Shown: positions 26,918-35,312, numbered from the stretch's first letter. The stretch is DNA of 37,803 nt from Spirochaetia bacterium (GCA_029858425.1 JAOUFE010000006.1:1-37803); one strand, 5' to 3'. Notes: generated by a model not told the origin, from the letters alone. A program made the numbers and translations.

Positions 26918-27343
26918 TTAAATTTTATTTTTTCTGAATAATATCCTTTTATCGGAAAACGGGGCTGATATTTTTAGAGCGCCGGATTGAGTTTGATCTT
27001 CATCATCGGGATTATTCTCGCGATCCGGGGGCGCCTCATGCCTAAAAAAACCTCTCAATCCAGATCGAAATGCATCAGAATCGCCTTGATCGCGGTAGAC
27101 CTGCGCTACATGAGAAAAAAGGTAAACCACAAGAAATAATGCAGAACCATGCATTGCCAGCAATAAAAAAGAGCGGAATATTTTCCTTTTTTTTCGGAAT
27201 CTGTGGATAAAAATAATCAAACTAAGAACAAAAAAGGAAAACTGCAATCCCATTGCCATTATGGCCGCATGATAAGGGAAGATTAAAACAACTATAATAT
27301 TGCCGATACTGACAAATAAAAAGAGGAAAAGCAAAAATAGCAT
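26918..27343 (-). CDS. Membrane protein with three predicted spans
   Basis: About 141 residues from ATG 27343. Three hydrophobic segments (MLFLLFLFLFVSIGNIIVVL, an AAIMAMGLQFSFFVLSLIIF region, and SFLLLAMHGSALFLVVYLFS) are followed by an acidic, Pro/Asp-rich cytoplasmic-type tail. The start is uncertain: the frame is open to 27490 inside the M23 gene, and a TTG at 27376 is possible, but ATG 27343 has GGA at suitable spacing and begins the first span. No family recognised. Confidence 0.65.
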   Translation of the reverse strand: MLFLLFLFLFVSIGNIIVVLIFPYHAAIMAMGLQFSFFVLSLIIFIHRFRKKRKIFRSFLLLAMHGSALFLVVYLFSHVAQVYRDQGDSDAFRSGLRGFFRHEAPPDRENNPDDEDQTQSGALKISAPFSDKRILFRKNKI

Positions 27344-27380
27344 GACATTCCATTTTATGTTTATTTGAAATGTCAACTCT

Positions 27381-28421
27381 TTATTCTCTGACCGGAAGAA
27401 ACAAGAGAGAAAGGGGGTCGGCTGAGATACCGCTGATATATAAAGAAACATGCAAATGCGGGCCGGTTGCCATTCCTGTGGAACCGGCAAAACCGATGAG
27501 ATGACCCGCTTTTACCATCTGACCCGTGTAGGTATTCAGTTTACTCATGTGCATATAAACGCTTAAAATTTTATTTCCATGATCTATCCAGACACAATTT
27601 CCCTCAAAATATAAATTCTCTGCAACCACAACCTTGCCGTCAATCATTGCATATATCGGCGCCCCTGTTTGTGCGTAAAAATCCAGACCTCTATGTACGG
27701 ATATTTTGGGTTCCCTTGATATTTTCCGGCCATTTAGCATTTCATATTGGTCATAAATTCTTTTCGCATAAAATGGCGAAGTAATCCGGTGGAAATCTCG
27801 CGGATAAGCGGTAGAACTCTTGATATGATCCGGATCAAGGGCAGAAAAAAGTTTTTCCTTGATTTTCGCTTCGTATTGAATTTTTTCTTGAATTATTTTG
27901 TCTTGTTGCAGGTCGGTTCTGGAGTATTTCCCAAGATTTAAAGCGGTTTTATATACCGGAAATTCTTTTTTCTCCAGAAACAAATCATGCGAACAAGTCT
28001 TTTTGATGCCATTTAATTTATAGGCGATTGATATATTTGCAGAGTTTGCATTTTCTTCCGGATTGATGACAAAGAATCCACGGTATCCCCATTTGAGAGA
28101 CGTTAATAAAAATTGTTTTTTATCAACGATAAATGATGGAATTTCGTCAAATTTATTTTTTGCAGATGGAATCAGCTCCAAATAAATAATATCCCCATGA
28201 ACAAATTTGCGGGCGTAGAGATTTATTTGATAATCAGCGCTTTCCATTTTTTTATATTGAGCTGAACCCTGATCATAATTTTTGGGCGCAATGAGAGTAG
28301 TGTGCTTTGAAATGGATATAGTTTTCACGGGTAAAAAGGTAGCGTCAGATTTTATTATGCCAGCGCCAGTATTACAGGAAAGCAGAAGTGTATTTAGAAG
28401 GATTGTTCCTGATATTCGCAC
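27381..28421 (-). CDS. M23-family metallopeptidase, lipoprotein
   Basis: A 346-residue protein with a short signal and lipobox ending LLLSC (Cys16). An N-terminal region follows (about 20-200), then a C-terminal LytM/M23 domain beginning HRITSPFYAKR. Zinc ligands H243 and D247 (HRGLD) and H324 (HLH) are all present, as are H291 and H322, so it should be an active peptidoglycan endopeptidase on the outer or inner membrane. The start is GTG 28421; the signal has only one early basic residue and the ribosome-binding site is weak, so the true start is not certain. First gene of the run ending in the phosphohexomutase. Confidence 0.88.
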   Translation of the reverse strand: MRISGTILLNTLLLSCNTGAGIIKSDATFLPVKTISISKHTTLIAPKNYDQGSAQYKKMESADYQINLYARKFVHGDIIYLELIPSAKNKFDEIPSFIVDKKQFLLTSLKWGYRGFFVINPEENANSANISIAYKLNGIKKTCSHDLFLEKKEFPVYKTALNLGKYSRTDLQQDKIIQEKIQYEAKIKEKLFSALDPDHIKSSTAYPRDFHRITSPFYAKRIYDQYEMLNGRKISREPKISVHRGLDFYAQTGAPIYAMIDGKVVVAENLYFEGNCVWIDHGNKILSVYMHMSKLNTYTGQMVKAGHLIGFAGSTGMATGPHLHVSLYISGISADPLSLLFLPVRE

Positions 28422-28549
28422 AAGGTATACTTTTTTATGATATGGATACGGTGTACATGATTTTATGGAACCTGAATTCGTTGCGTGTCTGGAAACCTAA
28501 TTTCCCTTGAAGGTGATGAGCCTTTTCAAAGTATGTCATCTATCATTTT

Positions 28550-29071
28550 ATGGATAAAGCGCATTTACGAGAAGAATATGGAAAAAAATTTCGGGATTTT
28601 GAGAAAAGTCCGCTAAAGATTGACGCGCTTGTGGGGATTCGTCAAAGAATTCACGTTTTTTTCCACAGGAGAATCGTAAAAAGAATTATGGCCTATTCTC
28701 CCATGAAAACGGAATTGCCCATTCTGGATTTAATCAAGGATTTAAATTACGATATATATATCCCCCGAATACAGGGAGAGCAACTGATTCCAGTATCTTT
28801 AAGTACCGGGGAAATTGACAGTATTTCTTCAATGGATTTTATTATAGTACCGGGCCTTTTTATTACAAAGGAAGGTATACGATTAGGCAGGGGAGGAGGC
28901 TACTATGACAGGCTTCTTTCTGGTTATCCCCGAAACAAGACTGTATTTATCGGTTTTGATTGGCAGATCAAAAATGAACTTTCAGAAGATCCATGGGATA
29001 AAAGGGTAGGTTTCTGGATCACCCAAAACGAAGATGGCGCCTGCCCTGAAAATAAACAGTTTACAGAATAA
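28550..29071 (+). CDS. 5-formyltetrahydrofolate cyclo-ligase
   Basis: A 173-residue enzyme converting 5-formyl-THF plus ATP to 5,10-methenyl-THF. The signature RLGRGGGYYDRLLSGYP is present, preceded by DFIIVPGLFITKEGI and IYIPRI. The N-terminus (KAHLREEYGKKFRDFEKS) is the usual helical start. The length is slightly short but complete. It is divergent from the M23 gene. A weak ribosome-binding site precedes ATG 28550. Confidence 0.92.
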   Translation: MDKAHLREEYGKKFRDFEKSPLKIDALVGIRQRIHVFFHRRIVKRIMAYSPMKTELPILDLIKDLNYDIYIPRIQGEQLIPVSLSTGEIDSISSMDFIIVPGLFITKEGIRLGRGGGYYDRLLSGYPRNKTVFIGFDWQIKNELSEDPWDKRVGFWITQNEDGACPENKQFTE

Positions 29072-29174
29072 AATTTTTTTGAAATATGACTGGAAAATAT
29101 AGAAAAAGTAGGCGAATACATTAGTATATTATAATATATTAATATCATCAAGATGAGGATAAAAAGGAGTATAA

Positions 29175-29417
29175 ATGACAGTAGAAGCAAAAAAGGGTGA
29201 AAATGCCAATGGATGGACTAAATCGCAAAAAATGGCCGTGTGGTCTATGGTCGCGTTTACCATTTTGTTGATTCTTCACATATATTTTTTTCGGGGTGAC
29301 TGGAGCTTTATTACCGCTTTTTTTACGGCTGACCTGATACCATGGGTAATGCTATTATTTTTTGTGGCAATTGGCTTGTGTTTTTATGTGACATATCACT
29401 ATATTCGCAACCTTTAA
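29175..29417 (+). CDS. Small two-span membrane protein
   Basis: An 80-residue protein with a strong AAAAGGAG ribosome-binding site. A polar N-terminus of about 20 residues is followed by two membrane segments (MAVWSMVAFTILLILHIYFF and LIPWVMLLFFVAIGLCFYV). Not recognised. The promoter region is extremely AT-rich with the inverted repeat TATATTATAATATATTA. It stands alone between the cyclo-ligase and convergent nadB. Confidence 0.7.
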   Translation: MTVEAKKGENANGWTKSQKMAVWSMVAFTILLILHIYFFRGDWSFITAFFTADLIPWVMLLFFVAIGLCFYVTYHYIRNL

Positions 29418-29469
29418 CCTTATTTGGGTATAAGAAAAATGGTACGAACACACAGAGAAGAGAGAATTT

Positions 29470-31089
29470 TTATTCGATGGATTCAGGTAAAATAATTGTA
29501 TCCATCCTGGAATCTTCTCTGTGTTCCGGCGCTTCCAAAAGAAAATGTAATCCGCGACTTTCGTCTCTTTCAAGGCAAGAACGGATAATTAATCTGGCGC
29601 AAAGTATAATGTTGCGAAGCTCAAGTATTTCACGGGTGAGTCGGGCACGCTGGTAATAATCGTTCACATCTTCTTGAATAATATCCATAATTTTCAGGGC
29701 GCGATCCAGCCGGGGTTTTGACCTTACAATGCCTATATAATCCCACATAATATCCTGAATTTCCCTTCGCAGATGATTGATGATTCCCCACTCCTGAACA
29801 TGCACAGTTTCCTTATTGTTCCAGGGAGGAATTTTCCCAAAAGCATCCCGGTCGTTTCTTTTGGCGTCATATCTGTGAACAATATCCTGAACAGCCCGGT
29901 AACTAAAGACCAGAGATTCAAGAAGCGAGTTTGACGCAAGCCTGTTTGCCCCATGCACGCCGGTAGAAGCAGTTTCACCTGCTGCATATAGGTATTTTAT
30001 GTTGGTCAGGCCATTGTAGTCGGTTAGAACTCCACCACAAAGATAATGGGCGGCTGGTACAACAGGTATGAGATCTTGTGCGGCATCCAAATGATATTTG
30101 GACTTAAGAGTTTCATAAATATAGGGAAAACGATCAGCCATTTTTTGTTGTCCAATAGAGCGGCAATCCAGATAAACAAATTTGTCACCGTGTTTTTTTA
30201 ATTCAGAATCAATAGACCGGGCTACTATATCTCGCGGAGCCAGTTCTTCCATGGGATGATAGTTTTTCATAAAATATTCCCCTTGTTTGTTTATCAATTT
30301 TGCTCCTTCACCCCGGATAGCCTCCGATAAAAGAAAAGCAGGATCAGAGTCAAAATAAAGTACTGTAGGGTGAAATTGAATAAACTCCAGGTTGCGGATA
30401 TTACAGCCGGCGCGATAAGCCATGGCGACTCCATCTCCCGTACATTCGGAGGGGTTTGTGGAAAACGGATAGACTCTACCTGCTCCGCCAGTAGCAATTA
30501 AGGTGAAGTTTGCCAGAATAGTACAAATTTCGTTTGTTTTCGTATCTAATGCATATATGCCATAGCAATTTTCAATTTTTTCCCTATTATTACGATTCAT
30601 ATGATGCTCTGTTATTAAATCAACAGCCATCTGGTTTTCCATTAGTTTTATATTGTTGTTTTTGGCTATCTTTTCAAGAAGAAAATTCTGGATGTTTTTA
30701 CCTGTCTGGTCTAAAAAGTGTATGATACGTTTATCGGAATGTCCTCCTTCCATTCCGAGATCCAGGTTACCGAGTTCATCTTTGGTAAACAGAATTCCCA
30801 TATTCAGGAGGTCATGAATTCTTTCAATGCCATCATTTACCAGAATTTCTACTGATTTCTCATCACACAAACCGGCTCCCGCATTTAAGGTGTCCTTCAT
30901 GTGCTTTTCAGGAGAGTCCCCTTCTCCAATTGAAACGGCCACTCCTCCTTGTGCAAATCTTGTTGATCCCGACAGAGAATTGTCCTTGGTAATTATGATT
31001 ACTTTACCATACTCGGCAGCTTTGAGGGCAAAATATAAACCGGATATACCAGATCCAATAACCAGAAAGTCACAGCGATCTGATTTCAT
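29470..31089 (-). CDS. nadB: L-aspartate oxidase
   Basis: A 539-residue FAD enzyme oxidising aspartate to iminoaspartate, the first step of de novo NAD synthesis. The FAD motif is DFLVIGSGISGLYFALKAAEYG. Then come STRFAQGGVAVSIG, GGHSDKRIIHF, ATGGAGRVYPFSTNP, EFIQFHPTVLY and CGGVLTDYNG...GETASTGVHGANRLASNSLLE. The helical C-terminal domain is complete. SGSTRFAQGG and HFLDQTGKNIQN separate it from succinate dehydrogenase flavoproteins. It starts 11 bases after the receiver gene's stop without its own ribosome-binding site, so translation is probably coupled. Confidence 0.95.
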   Translation of the reverse strand: MKSDRCDFLVIGSGISGLYFALKAAEYGKVIIITKDNSLSGSTRFAQGGVAVSIGEGDSPEKHMKDTLNAGAGLCDEKSVEILVNDGIERIHDLLNMGILFTKDELGNLDLGMEGGHSDKRIIHFLDQTGKNIQNFLLEKIAKNNNIKLMENQMAVDLITEHHMNRNNREKIENCYGIYALDTKTNEICTILANFTLIATGGAGRVYPFSTNPSECTGDGVAMAYRAGCNIRNLEFIQFHPTVLYFDSDPAFLLSEAIRGEGAKLINKQGEYFMKNYHPMEELAPRDIVARSIDSELKKHGDKFVYLDCRSIGQQKMADRFPYIYETLKSKYHLDAAQDLIPVVPAAHYLCGGVLTDYNGLTNIKYLYAAGETASTGVHGANRLASNSLLESLVFSYRAVQDIVHRYDAKRNDRDAFGKIPPWNNKETVHVQEWGIINHLRREIQDIMWDYIGIVRSKPRLDRALKIMDIIQEDVNDYYQRARLTREILELRNIILCARLIIRSCLERDESRGLHFLLEAPEHREDSRMDTIILPESIE

Positions 31090-31100
31090 TGGCGTTATGT

Positions 31101-31772
31101 TTAAGAATCAGCCTTTTTTTTGCTTTTGCTGATTTTTTTAACAGGTTTTTTAATGGGAGTTGATTTCTTTGTAGTTTTTGAAGTTGTGGTTAATGAACGA
31201 GAACGTTTTTTTGTTTCTACACCGGGAGCTCGTGTTTTGATTCCATATTTTTTTATGAGTTCTCCAATTTCCTGTTCTTTTTGCTTTAAGGAGTTAAGAT
31301 GCTCATAAACCATCTTCATGAGTTGATCTTTTTTCACAGGCTTCTCCGCAAATGAGATTTTCAATTTCTTTGCCAAAGCCTCTACGCGCTGCGCATCGCT
31401 GCTTAACAGGATAAAATTTTTTTCGCTCCATTCTTTTCGGTTTCTTAAAATTTCCTGTATAAAATGAGTGCCTTTCAGGCTGGGTTCGGCGTCATATTCC
31501 AAAAATACAAGCGCATATCCATCTGGATTTATTAATGAGCCGTTTAATTCAGGAAGGCCAGGATTTGATTTTCCATTGCTTTTGGTTATGGTGTCATGGT
31601 AACGTAATACTTCATTTACATTGAGCTGATTCAGGTAACACCCATTTTTGAGAATCATTTCCCGGGCATCTGAAAATTTGTAAAATGAATCAATTTGCAA
31701 TCGAAAAGGTTTCAACGCATTTTTCAGAAGATCAATAAAACTGTGATTGTCGTCAATAATTAATGCTTTCAT
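31101..31772 (-). CDS. Divergent receiver protein with histone-H1-like basic tail
   Basis: A 223-residue protein. Residues 1-160 follow a response-regulator receiver: ALIIDDN (Asp7, Asp8), FILLSSDA (Ser124/125 at the Thr/Ser position) and FAEKPVKK (Lys144, the switch lysine). At the end of the third strand (ALVFLEYDAEP) the usual phospho-Asp is Glu92, with Asp94 two residues later. An extra 20 or so residues separate helix 1 from that strand. Residues about 178-223 are Lys/Ser/Thr/Arg-rich (KKRSRSLTTTSKTTKKS, KKPVKKISKSKKK). There is no standard output domain. DNA binding through the tail is inferred. It precedes nadB by 11 bases. Confidence 0.8.
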   Translation of the reverse strand: MKALIIDDNHSFIDLLKNALKPFRLQIDSFYKFSDAREMILKNGCYLNQLNVNEVLRYHDTITKSNGKSNPGLPELNGSLINPDGYALVFLEYDAEPSLKGTHFIQEILRNRKEWSEKNFILLSSDAQRVEALAKKLKISFAEKPVKKDQLMKMVYEHLNSLKQKEQEIGELIKKYGIKTRAPGVETKKRSRSLTTTSKTTKKSTPIKKPVKKISKSKKKADS

Positions 31773-32253
31773 TTTTAATAAATACCATCATTTTTTTAAG
31801 TCAGTATTCACCAGATCCTGGAAGTTTAATACATGGACAAGTACTTTAGGTATACAAAACCGAAAAAGCGCTTTTCATACAATCGGACACAAACATCAAG
31901 TTTTTTGCTTCTCCGTCAATTATGAATGATAATAGTATATTAAAATATTAGAATATCAGCAACAAGAAAAACATATGAGTACTGAGCTTGGGCCGGAACT
32001 CGTAATTCAGTCAGAAAGATTTAAATTAGCGCGGTTTTGGTGCGCGAAGCGCCGCAAAACCGCGCATTTTAATACATTCTGACGTGAATATTGAGGTTCC
32101 AGCCTAAGTTCTACTGAGCTGGTTCAGTATGTTTTTTTGTGGGGGAGAAAATTATTTGTTAGGGACGGGGTCAGCAGAGCCCGGGAAGGCGTGCGGCTTT
32201 GAATTGAATCTGCTTGACGTGCTGACGAAAATTCCAAAACTGCTTTTGCATTC
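31773..32253. other. Intergenic region between receiver gene and tRNA genes
   Basis: AT-rich DNA upstream of the receiver gene, then the palindromic repeat at 31984-32111, then about 140 bases leading into the tRNA genes. No protein-coding frame with a ribosome-binding site. A TTGACG in 32213-32220 could be a -35 box for the tRNAs, but no matching -10 box is clear. Confidence 0.5.
31984..32111. repeat. Dispersed palindromic repeat, copy 4 (best preserved)
   Basis: A near-complete 128-base palindrome. GAGCTTGGGCCGGAACTC pairs with GAGGTTCCAGCCTAAGTTC. AATTCAGTCAGAA pairs with TTCTGACGTGAATATT. ATTTAAATTAGCGCGGTTTTG pairs with CAAAACCGCGCATTTTAAT, and the centre is GTGCGCGAAGCGCC. TACTGAGCT occurs on both sides (31980-31988, 32112-32120). 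Confidence 0.8.
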
Positions 32254-32325
32254 GGCGTCGTGGCCAAGTGGCTAAGGCAGGGGCCTGCAAAGCCCCGATC
32301 GCCGGTTCGAATCCGGCCGACGCCT
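32254..32325 (+). tRNA. tRNA-Cys (anticodon GCA)
   Basis: Acceptor GGCGTCG pairs with CGACGCC (32318-32324). The anticodon loop CCTGCAAAG gives GCA. The T arm CCGGTTCGAATCCGG is canonical. The 3' CCA is not encoded. Confidence 0.96.
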
Positions 32326-32334
32326 GAGAAAAAT

Positions 32335-32418
32335 GCCCGAGTGATGGAATAGGTAGACATACAGGACTTAAAATCCTGGGGACGCAAGTCCGTGCCGGTT
32401 CAATTCCGGCCTCGGGTA
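32335..32418 (+). tRNA. tRNA-Leu (anticodon TAA)
   Basis: Acceptor GCCCGAG pairs with CTCGGGT (a G-U pair at the end). The anticodon arm AGGACTTAAAATCCT gives TAA, reading UUA/UUG. It has the long variable arm of class II tRNAs and T arm CCGGTTCAATTCCGG. CCA is not encoded. Nine bases after tRNA-Cys. Confidence 0.96.
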
Positions 32419-32426
32419 AATATATA

Positions 32427-33215
32427 ATGTCGGAATCATATGATCTAATCGATACGCACTGTCATATTGACATGCTTCTGAACAAAGGCGCAGCAATTCA
32501 GGAAATGGAAAAGGCTCTCGCCGAAAATGGTGTAAGCTCTGTTGTTCAAATTGCATCCGATGCTGATGCAATGGAATTTTCTCCTTCTTTTTGTGAAAAG
32601 CAGTCCGGGGAGATACAGTATTATTATACGATTGGTCTGCATCCAAACGAAGCGCATGAGCTGGATATTCAATCGGGAGTTTACCATATTCAGAAAAATG
32701 TTCATGATAAAAGGTTCGTGGGAATAGGGGAGGTGGGTCTCGATTATTATTACGGACTGGAACATCGCAAGCTTCAAATGGAAACTTTTGAAATTTATCT
32801 GGATACAGCCCAACAGTTACGAAAACCTGTAATTGTTCATACAAGGAATGCACATGATGATACCCTGCATATGATTCGAAAATATTGTGCCGATATTGAT
32901 TTTTTAATTCATTGTTTTTCTGGAAATGCTTCCCAGATGAAAGATTATCTGGATTGCGGGGCATTTATATCATTTTCGGGAATTGTTACTTTTAAAAATG
33001 CCGATGAGCTCAGGGACGCCGCCCGATATTGTCCGATAGATCGAATTGTTGTGGAAACAGATTCTCCGTATCTGGCTCCAGCTCCCTATCGCGGGAAAAT
33101 GAATCAACCGGCATGGGTGCGATTGACAGCCCAGTTTATTAACAATCTCAGAGGTGAAGATTTAAACAGATATTATTTTGAAAATTCGGTGAGATTTTTC
33201 AAATTATCAAAATAG
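32427..33215 (+). CDS. TatD-family metal-dependent hydrolase (deoxyribonuclease)
   Basis: A 262-residue TIM-barrel hydrolase. LIDTHCHIDM carries the first two metal His. GIGEVGLDYYYG has the conserved Glu; then KPVIVHTRNA, FLIHCFSGN and VVETDSPYLAP complete the metal site. Family members act as 3' exonucleases or other nucleases in DNA or RNA quality control. The ATG lies only 8 bases after tRNA-Leu, leaving almost no room for a ribosome-binding site, so it is probably transcribed with the tRNAs and released by tRNA processing. Confidence 0.93.
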   Translation: MSESYDLIDTHCHIDMLLNKGAAIQEMEKALAENGVSSVVQIASDADAMEFSPSFCEKQSGEIQYYYTIGLHPNEAHELDIQSGVYHIQKNVHDKRFVGIGEVGLDYYYGLEHRKLQMETFEIYLDTAQQLRKPVIVHTRNAHDDTLHMIRKYCADIDFLIHCFSGNASQMKDYLDCGAFISFSGIVTFKNADELRDAARYCPIDRIVVETDSPYLAPAPYRGKMNQPAWVRLTAQFINNLRGEDLNRYYFENSVRFFKLSK

Positions 33216-33236
33216 AATTAAAAACGGCTCAATCTT

Positions 33237-33274
33237 AAAAATAATGAAACCCGCATAGCGGGTTCATTATTTTT
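33237..33274. terminator. Bidirectional terminator
   Basis: A stem of about 17 pairs, AAAAATAATGAAACCCGC / GCGGGTTCATTATTTTT with loop ATA. It has a T-run on both strands and lies between the convergent tatD and the secreted protein gene. Confidence 0.85.
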
Positions 33275-33292
33275 AAAGGAGATTTGTTCTGG

Positions 33293-34198
33293 TTATGGAG
33301 TAATTGCAATGGTTTCATCCCGGTTGATGACATCCATTATGTGACTATACTCGGGACTATCTTTACCATACAAGATTTCCGTCGCTCTTGCAAGATGTTT
33401 ATTTTTCTCATGCTTAAAATATTTCAGATCATGTTCAGAGCCTGCACCATATTTTTCCAGTATTTTTTCCTGGAAGGCATAGGCTGAAGCAAGATACTTG
33501 TGGGGTTCAGCAATAGTCTCATATTTTGGATCAAGGGCAAGATATCGATTGAGCACATCAATAATTTGAGGAATATTGCCAAGATCATATTGTGCCATAG
33601 CCCAGTCACGGTATATGTTGGACAACAGGGCTTTAAAATCCGGAGATTCCTTTATTTTCACATTTTCAATTTCATCCAGCTGGTGTACAGCCTTTGTAAA
33701 ATATGTTACTGCCTTTAATTTTGCTGATCTTTTTTCATCGCTTTTCTTTTTTTCTTCCCGGTTTTTCCTGTCCATAGTTTGCCAGTACCATTTCTCATTT
33801 AAGCGAAGTGTTTCTTCAGATTCTTTGGTTGAACGTTCGATGGCTTCTCTCATTTTTATCAATAGTGATTTTCCCACCTGATAGTTGCTTAATGCAAGAT
33901 TTAATTGACCCTGTGCATAATTATTATCCAGTTTTATCAAATCGTCCAGAGCCTTTACGTAGGATTTATAATCTTCATTTTTCCACGCATTGGTTTCGGT
34001 TGTTGGTTTTGCGGCAGTTGTGTCCGTAGTTGCGGCAGTACCTGATCCTGTAGTACCTCCAGTTGTGCCTGGAGCTGTATTTTGCTGCGCACTTCCCTGT
34101 GCATTGGATTGCCCCTGGTTCGCATTACCGGTTTGCGCAATTAAAGCGCTAAACAGAGGCAATGCAGCGGCAATTATTATGTATTTTAGCCATTTCAT
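33293..34198 (-). CDS. Secreted helical (TPR-like) protein, possible FcpA-type flagellar coiling protein
   Basis: A 301-residue protein with a signal peptide ending SALIAQ. A 45-residue Gln/Asn/Thr/Gly/Ala linker follows, then an all-helical domain: YAQGQLNLALSNYQVGKSL, LNEKWYWQTMDRKNREEKKK, MAQYDLGNIPQIIDVLNRYLALDP, and a C-terminal helix with LYGKDSPEYSHIMDVINRDE. The size, signal and helical repeats resemble what I recall of FcpA, a periplasmic-filament sheath protein confined to the leptospiral group. I could not compare sequences, so the name is tentative; a generic secreted TPR protein is the alternative. AAGGTAGG precedes ATG. It stands alone before a bidirectional terminator. Confidence 0.6.
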   Translation of the reverse strand: MKWLKYIIIAAALPLFSALIAQTGNANQGQSNAQGSAQQNTAPGTTGGTTGSGTAATTDTTAAKPTTETNAWKNEDYKSYVKALDDLIKLDNNYAQGQLNLALSNYQVGKSLLIKMREAIERSTKESEETLRLNEKWYWQTMDRKNREEKKKSDEKRSAKLKAVTYFTKAVHQLDEIENVKIKESPDFKALLSNIYRDWAMAQYDLGNIPQIIDVLNRYLALDPKYETIAEPHKYLASAYAFQEKILEKYGAGSEHDLKYFKHEKNKHLARATEILYGKDSPEYSHIMDVINRDETIAITP

Positions 34199-34313
34199 TG
34201 TATACCTACCTTATTATTAAACAAATCATGTAAGACTTCCTTTTCTTACTCATGTATTTTATCGGGCATTTTTGATCCCAAACTTAAAAAAAATCTTTAT
34301 AAGTCCATATTTT

Positions 34314-35312
34314 TTATGATATAAAAGATAATATTTTATTTACTTCTTTTTTTTCTCCAACAATGAGGGGAACTCTCTGGTGAAGTGAATGCGGCTGGAT
34401 TTCCATTATTCTGGATTTCCCATCGATTGCCATGCCATTTGCTTGCTCTGCAATAAACGCAATAGGATTTGCTTCGTACATGAGCCTGAGTTTTCCTTCT
34501 GGCGATTTTTTTGTGGTTGGGTATACAAATATTCCGCCCTGGATGAGGGTGCGGTGAAAATCGGCCACAAGCGAGCCAATGTATCGGGCAGTATATGGTC
34601 CAGCATCAGGGCTTTTTACATAATCAAGCCATTTATGATAGCCTTCTGAAAAAGATTGTGAATTTCCTTCATTAATACTAAAGCATTTTCCATTTTCCGG
34701 GAATGTGATATTGCTGCGGCTTAGCAGGTAATCTCCCACATGAGGATCCAGCGTAAACATATGAACCCCTTTACCGGTTGTAAACACAAGTACCGTGCTT
34801 GATCCATACATAATATAGCCTGCTGCAATTTGTCGGTGGCCTGGTTGCAATATTATTTCAAGCGGATCGGTGTAGGATTGTTTTGTTTTTTCCATAATCG
34901 AAAAAATAGTGCCTACAGAAATACCCACATTTAAATTGCTTGATCCATCCAGGGGATCAAAAAAAATTATATACTTTCCGCCGGATTCCTGTAAAATTAC
35001 AGGATTTTCATTTTCTTCAGAGGAGATAATGGCGACATCGGCATTTAATCCAAGGCTTTCTATCAGCATTTTATCTGCCAGCTCATCCAGTTTTTTTACT
35101 TCTTCGCCATGAACATTTGTGGAGTTGGTTTTGTCAGAAACACCTGTAAGACCGTCTCTTTTTACGTGATTGGCAATGTGCTTGCTGGCCAGCGTAATCC
35201 CGGATAAAAGCAAGGCAAGTTCTCCTGTCAGGTTTTTATTTTCCGAATATTCCCGCATTAAAAACTGCTCAACACTTGTCAGGGCACTTTTAGACGATTT
35301 GTATGGCAACAT
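34314..35312 (-). CDS. fbp: Fructose-1,6-bisphosphatase class I
   Basis: A 332-residue gluconeogenic enzyme. Metal and phosphate motifs are present: SSEENENP, FDPLDGSSNLNVGISVGTIFSI, YIMYGSSTVLVFTTG, YTARYIGSLVADFHRTLIQGG and KLRLMYEANPIAFIAEQANG. The length equals the usual class I size. Gluconeogenesis fits an organism living on non-sugar carbon, as Leptospira does on fatty acids. GGA upstream of ATG 35312 serves as ribosome-binding site. Confidence 0.96.
   Translation of the reverse strand: MLPYKSSKSALTSVEQFLMREYSENKNLTGELALLLSGITLASKHIANHVKRDGLTGVSDKTNSTNVHGEEVKKLDELADKMLIESLGLNADVAIISSEENENPVILQESGGKYIIFFDPLDGSSNLNVGISVGTIFSIMEKTKQSYTDPLEIILQPGHRQIAAGYIMYGSSTVLVFTTGKGVHMFTLDPHVGDYLLSRSNITFPENGKCFSINEGNSQSFSEGYHKWLDYVKSPDAGPYTARYIGSLVADFHRTLIQGGIFVYPTTKKSPEGKLRLMYEANPIAFIAEQANGMAIDGKSRIMEIQPHSLHQRVPLIVGEKKEVNKILSFIS

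Noticed and set aside
28924-29190. 88-codon hydrophobic frame on the reverse strand.
   Set aside because: It overlaps the end of the cyclo-ligase gene and an AT-rich promoter region, with no ribosome-binding site.
31980-32120. TACTGAGCT direct repeats around palindromic copy 4 as a target-site duplication.
   Set aside because: The left copy overlaps the element's own arm, and the other copies have no equivalent duplication, so coincidence is likely.
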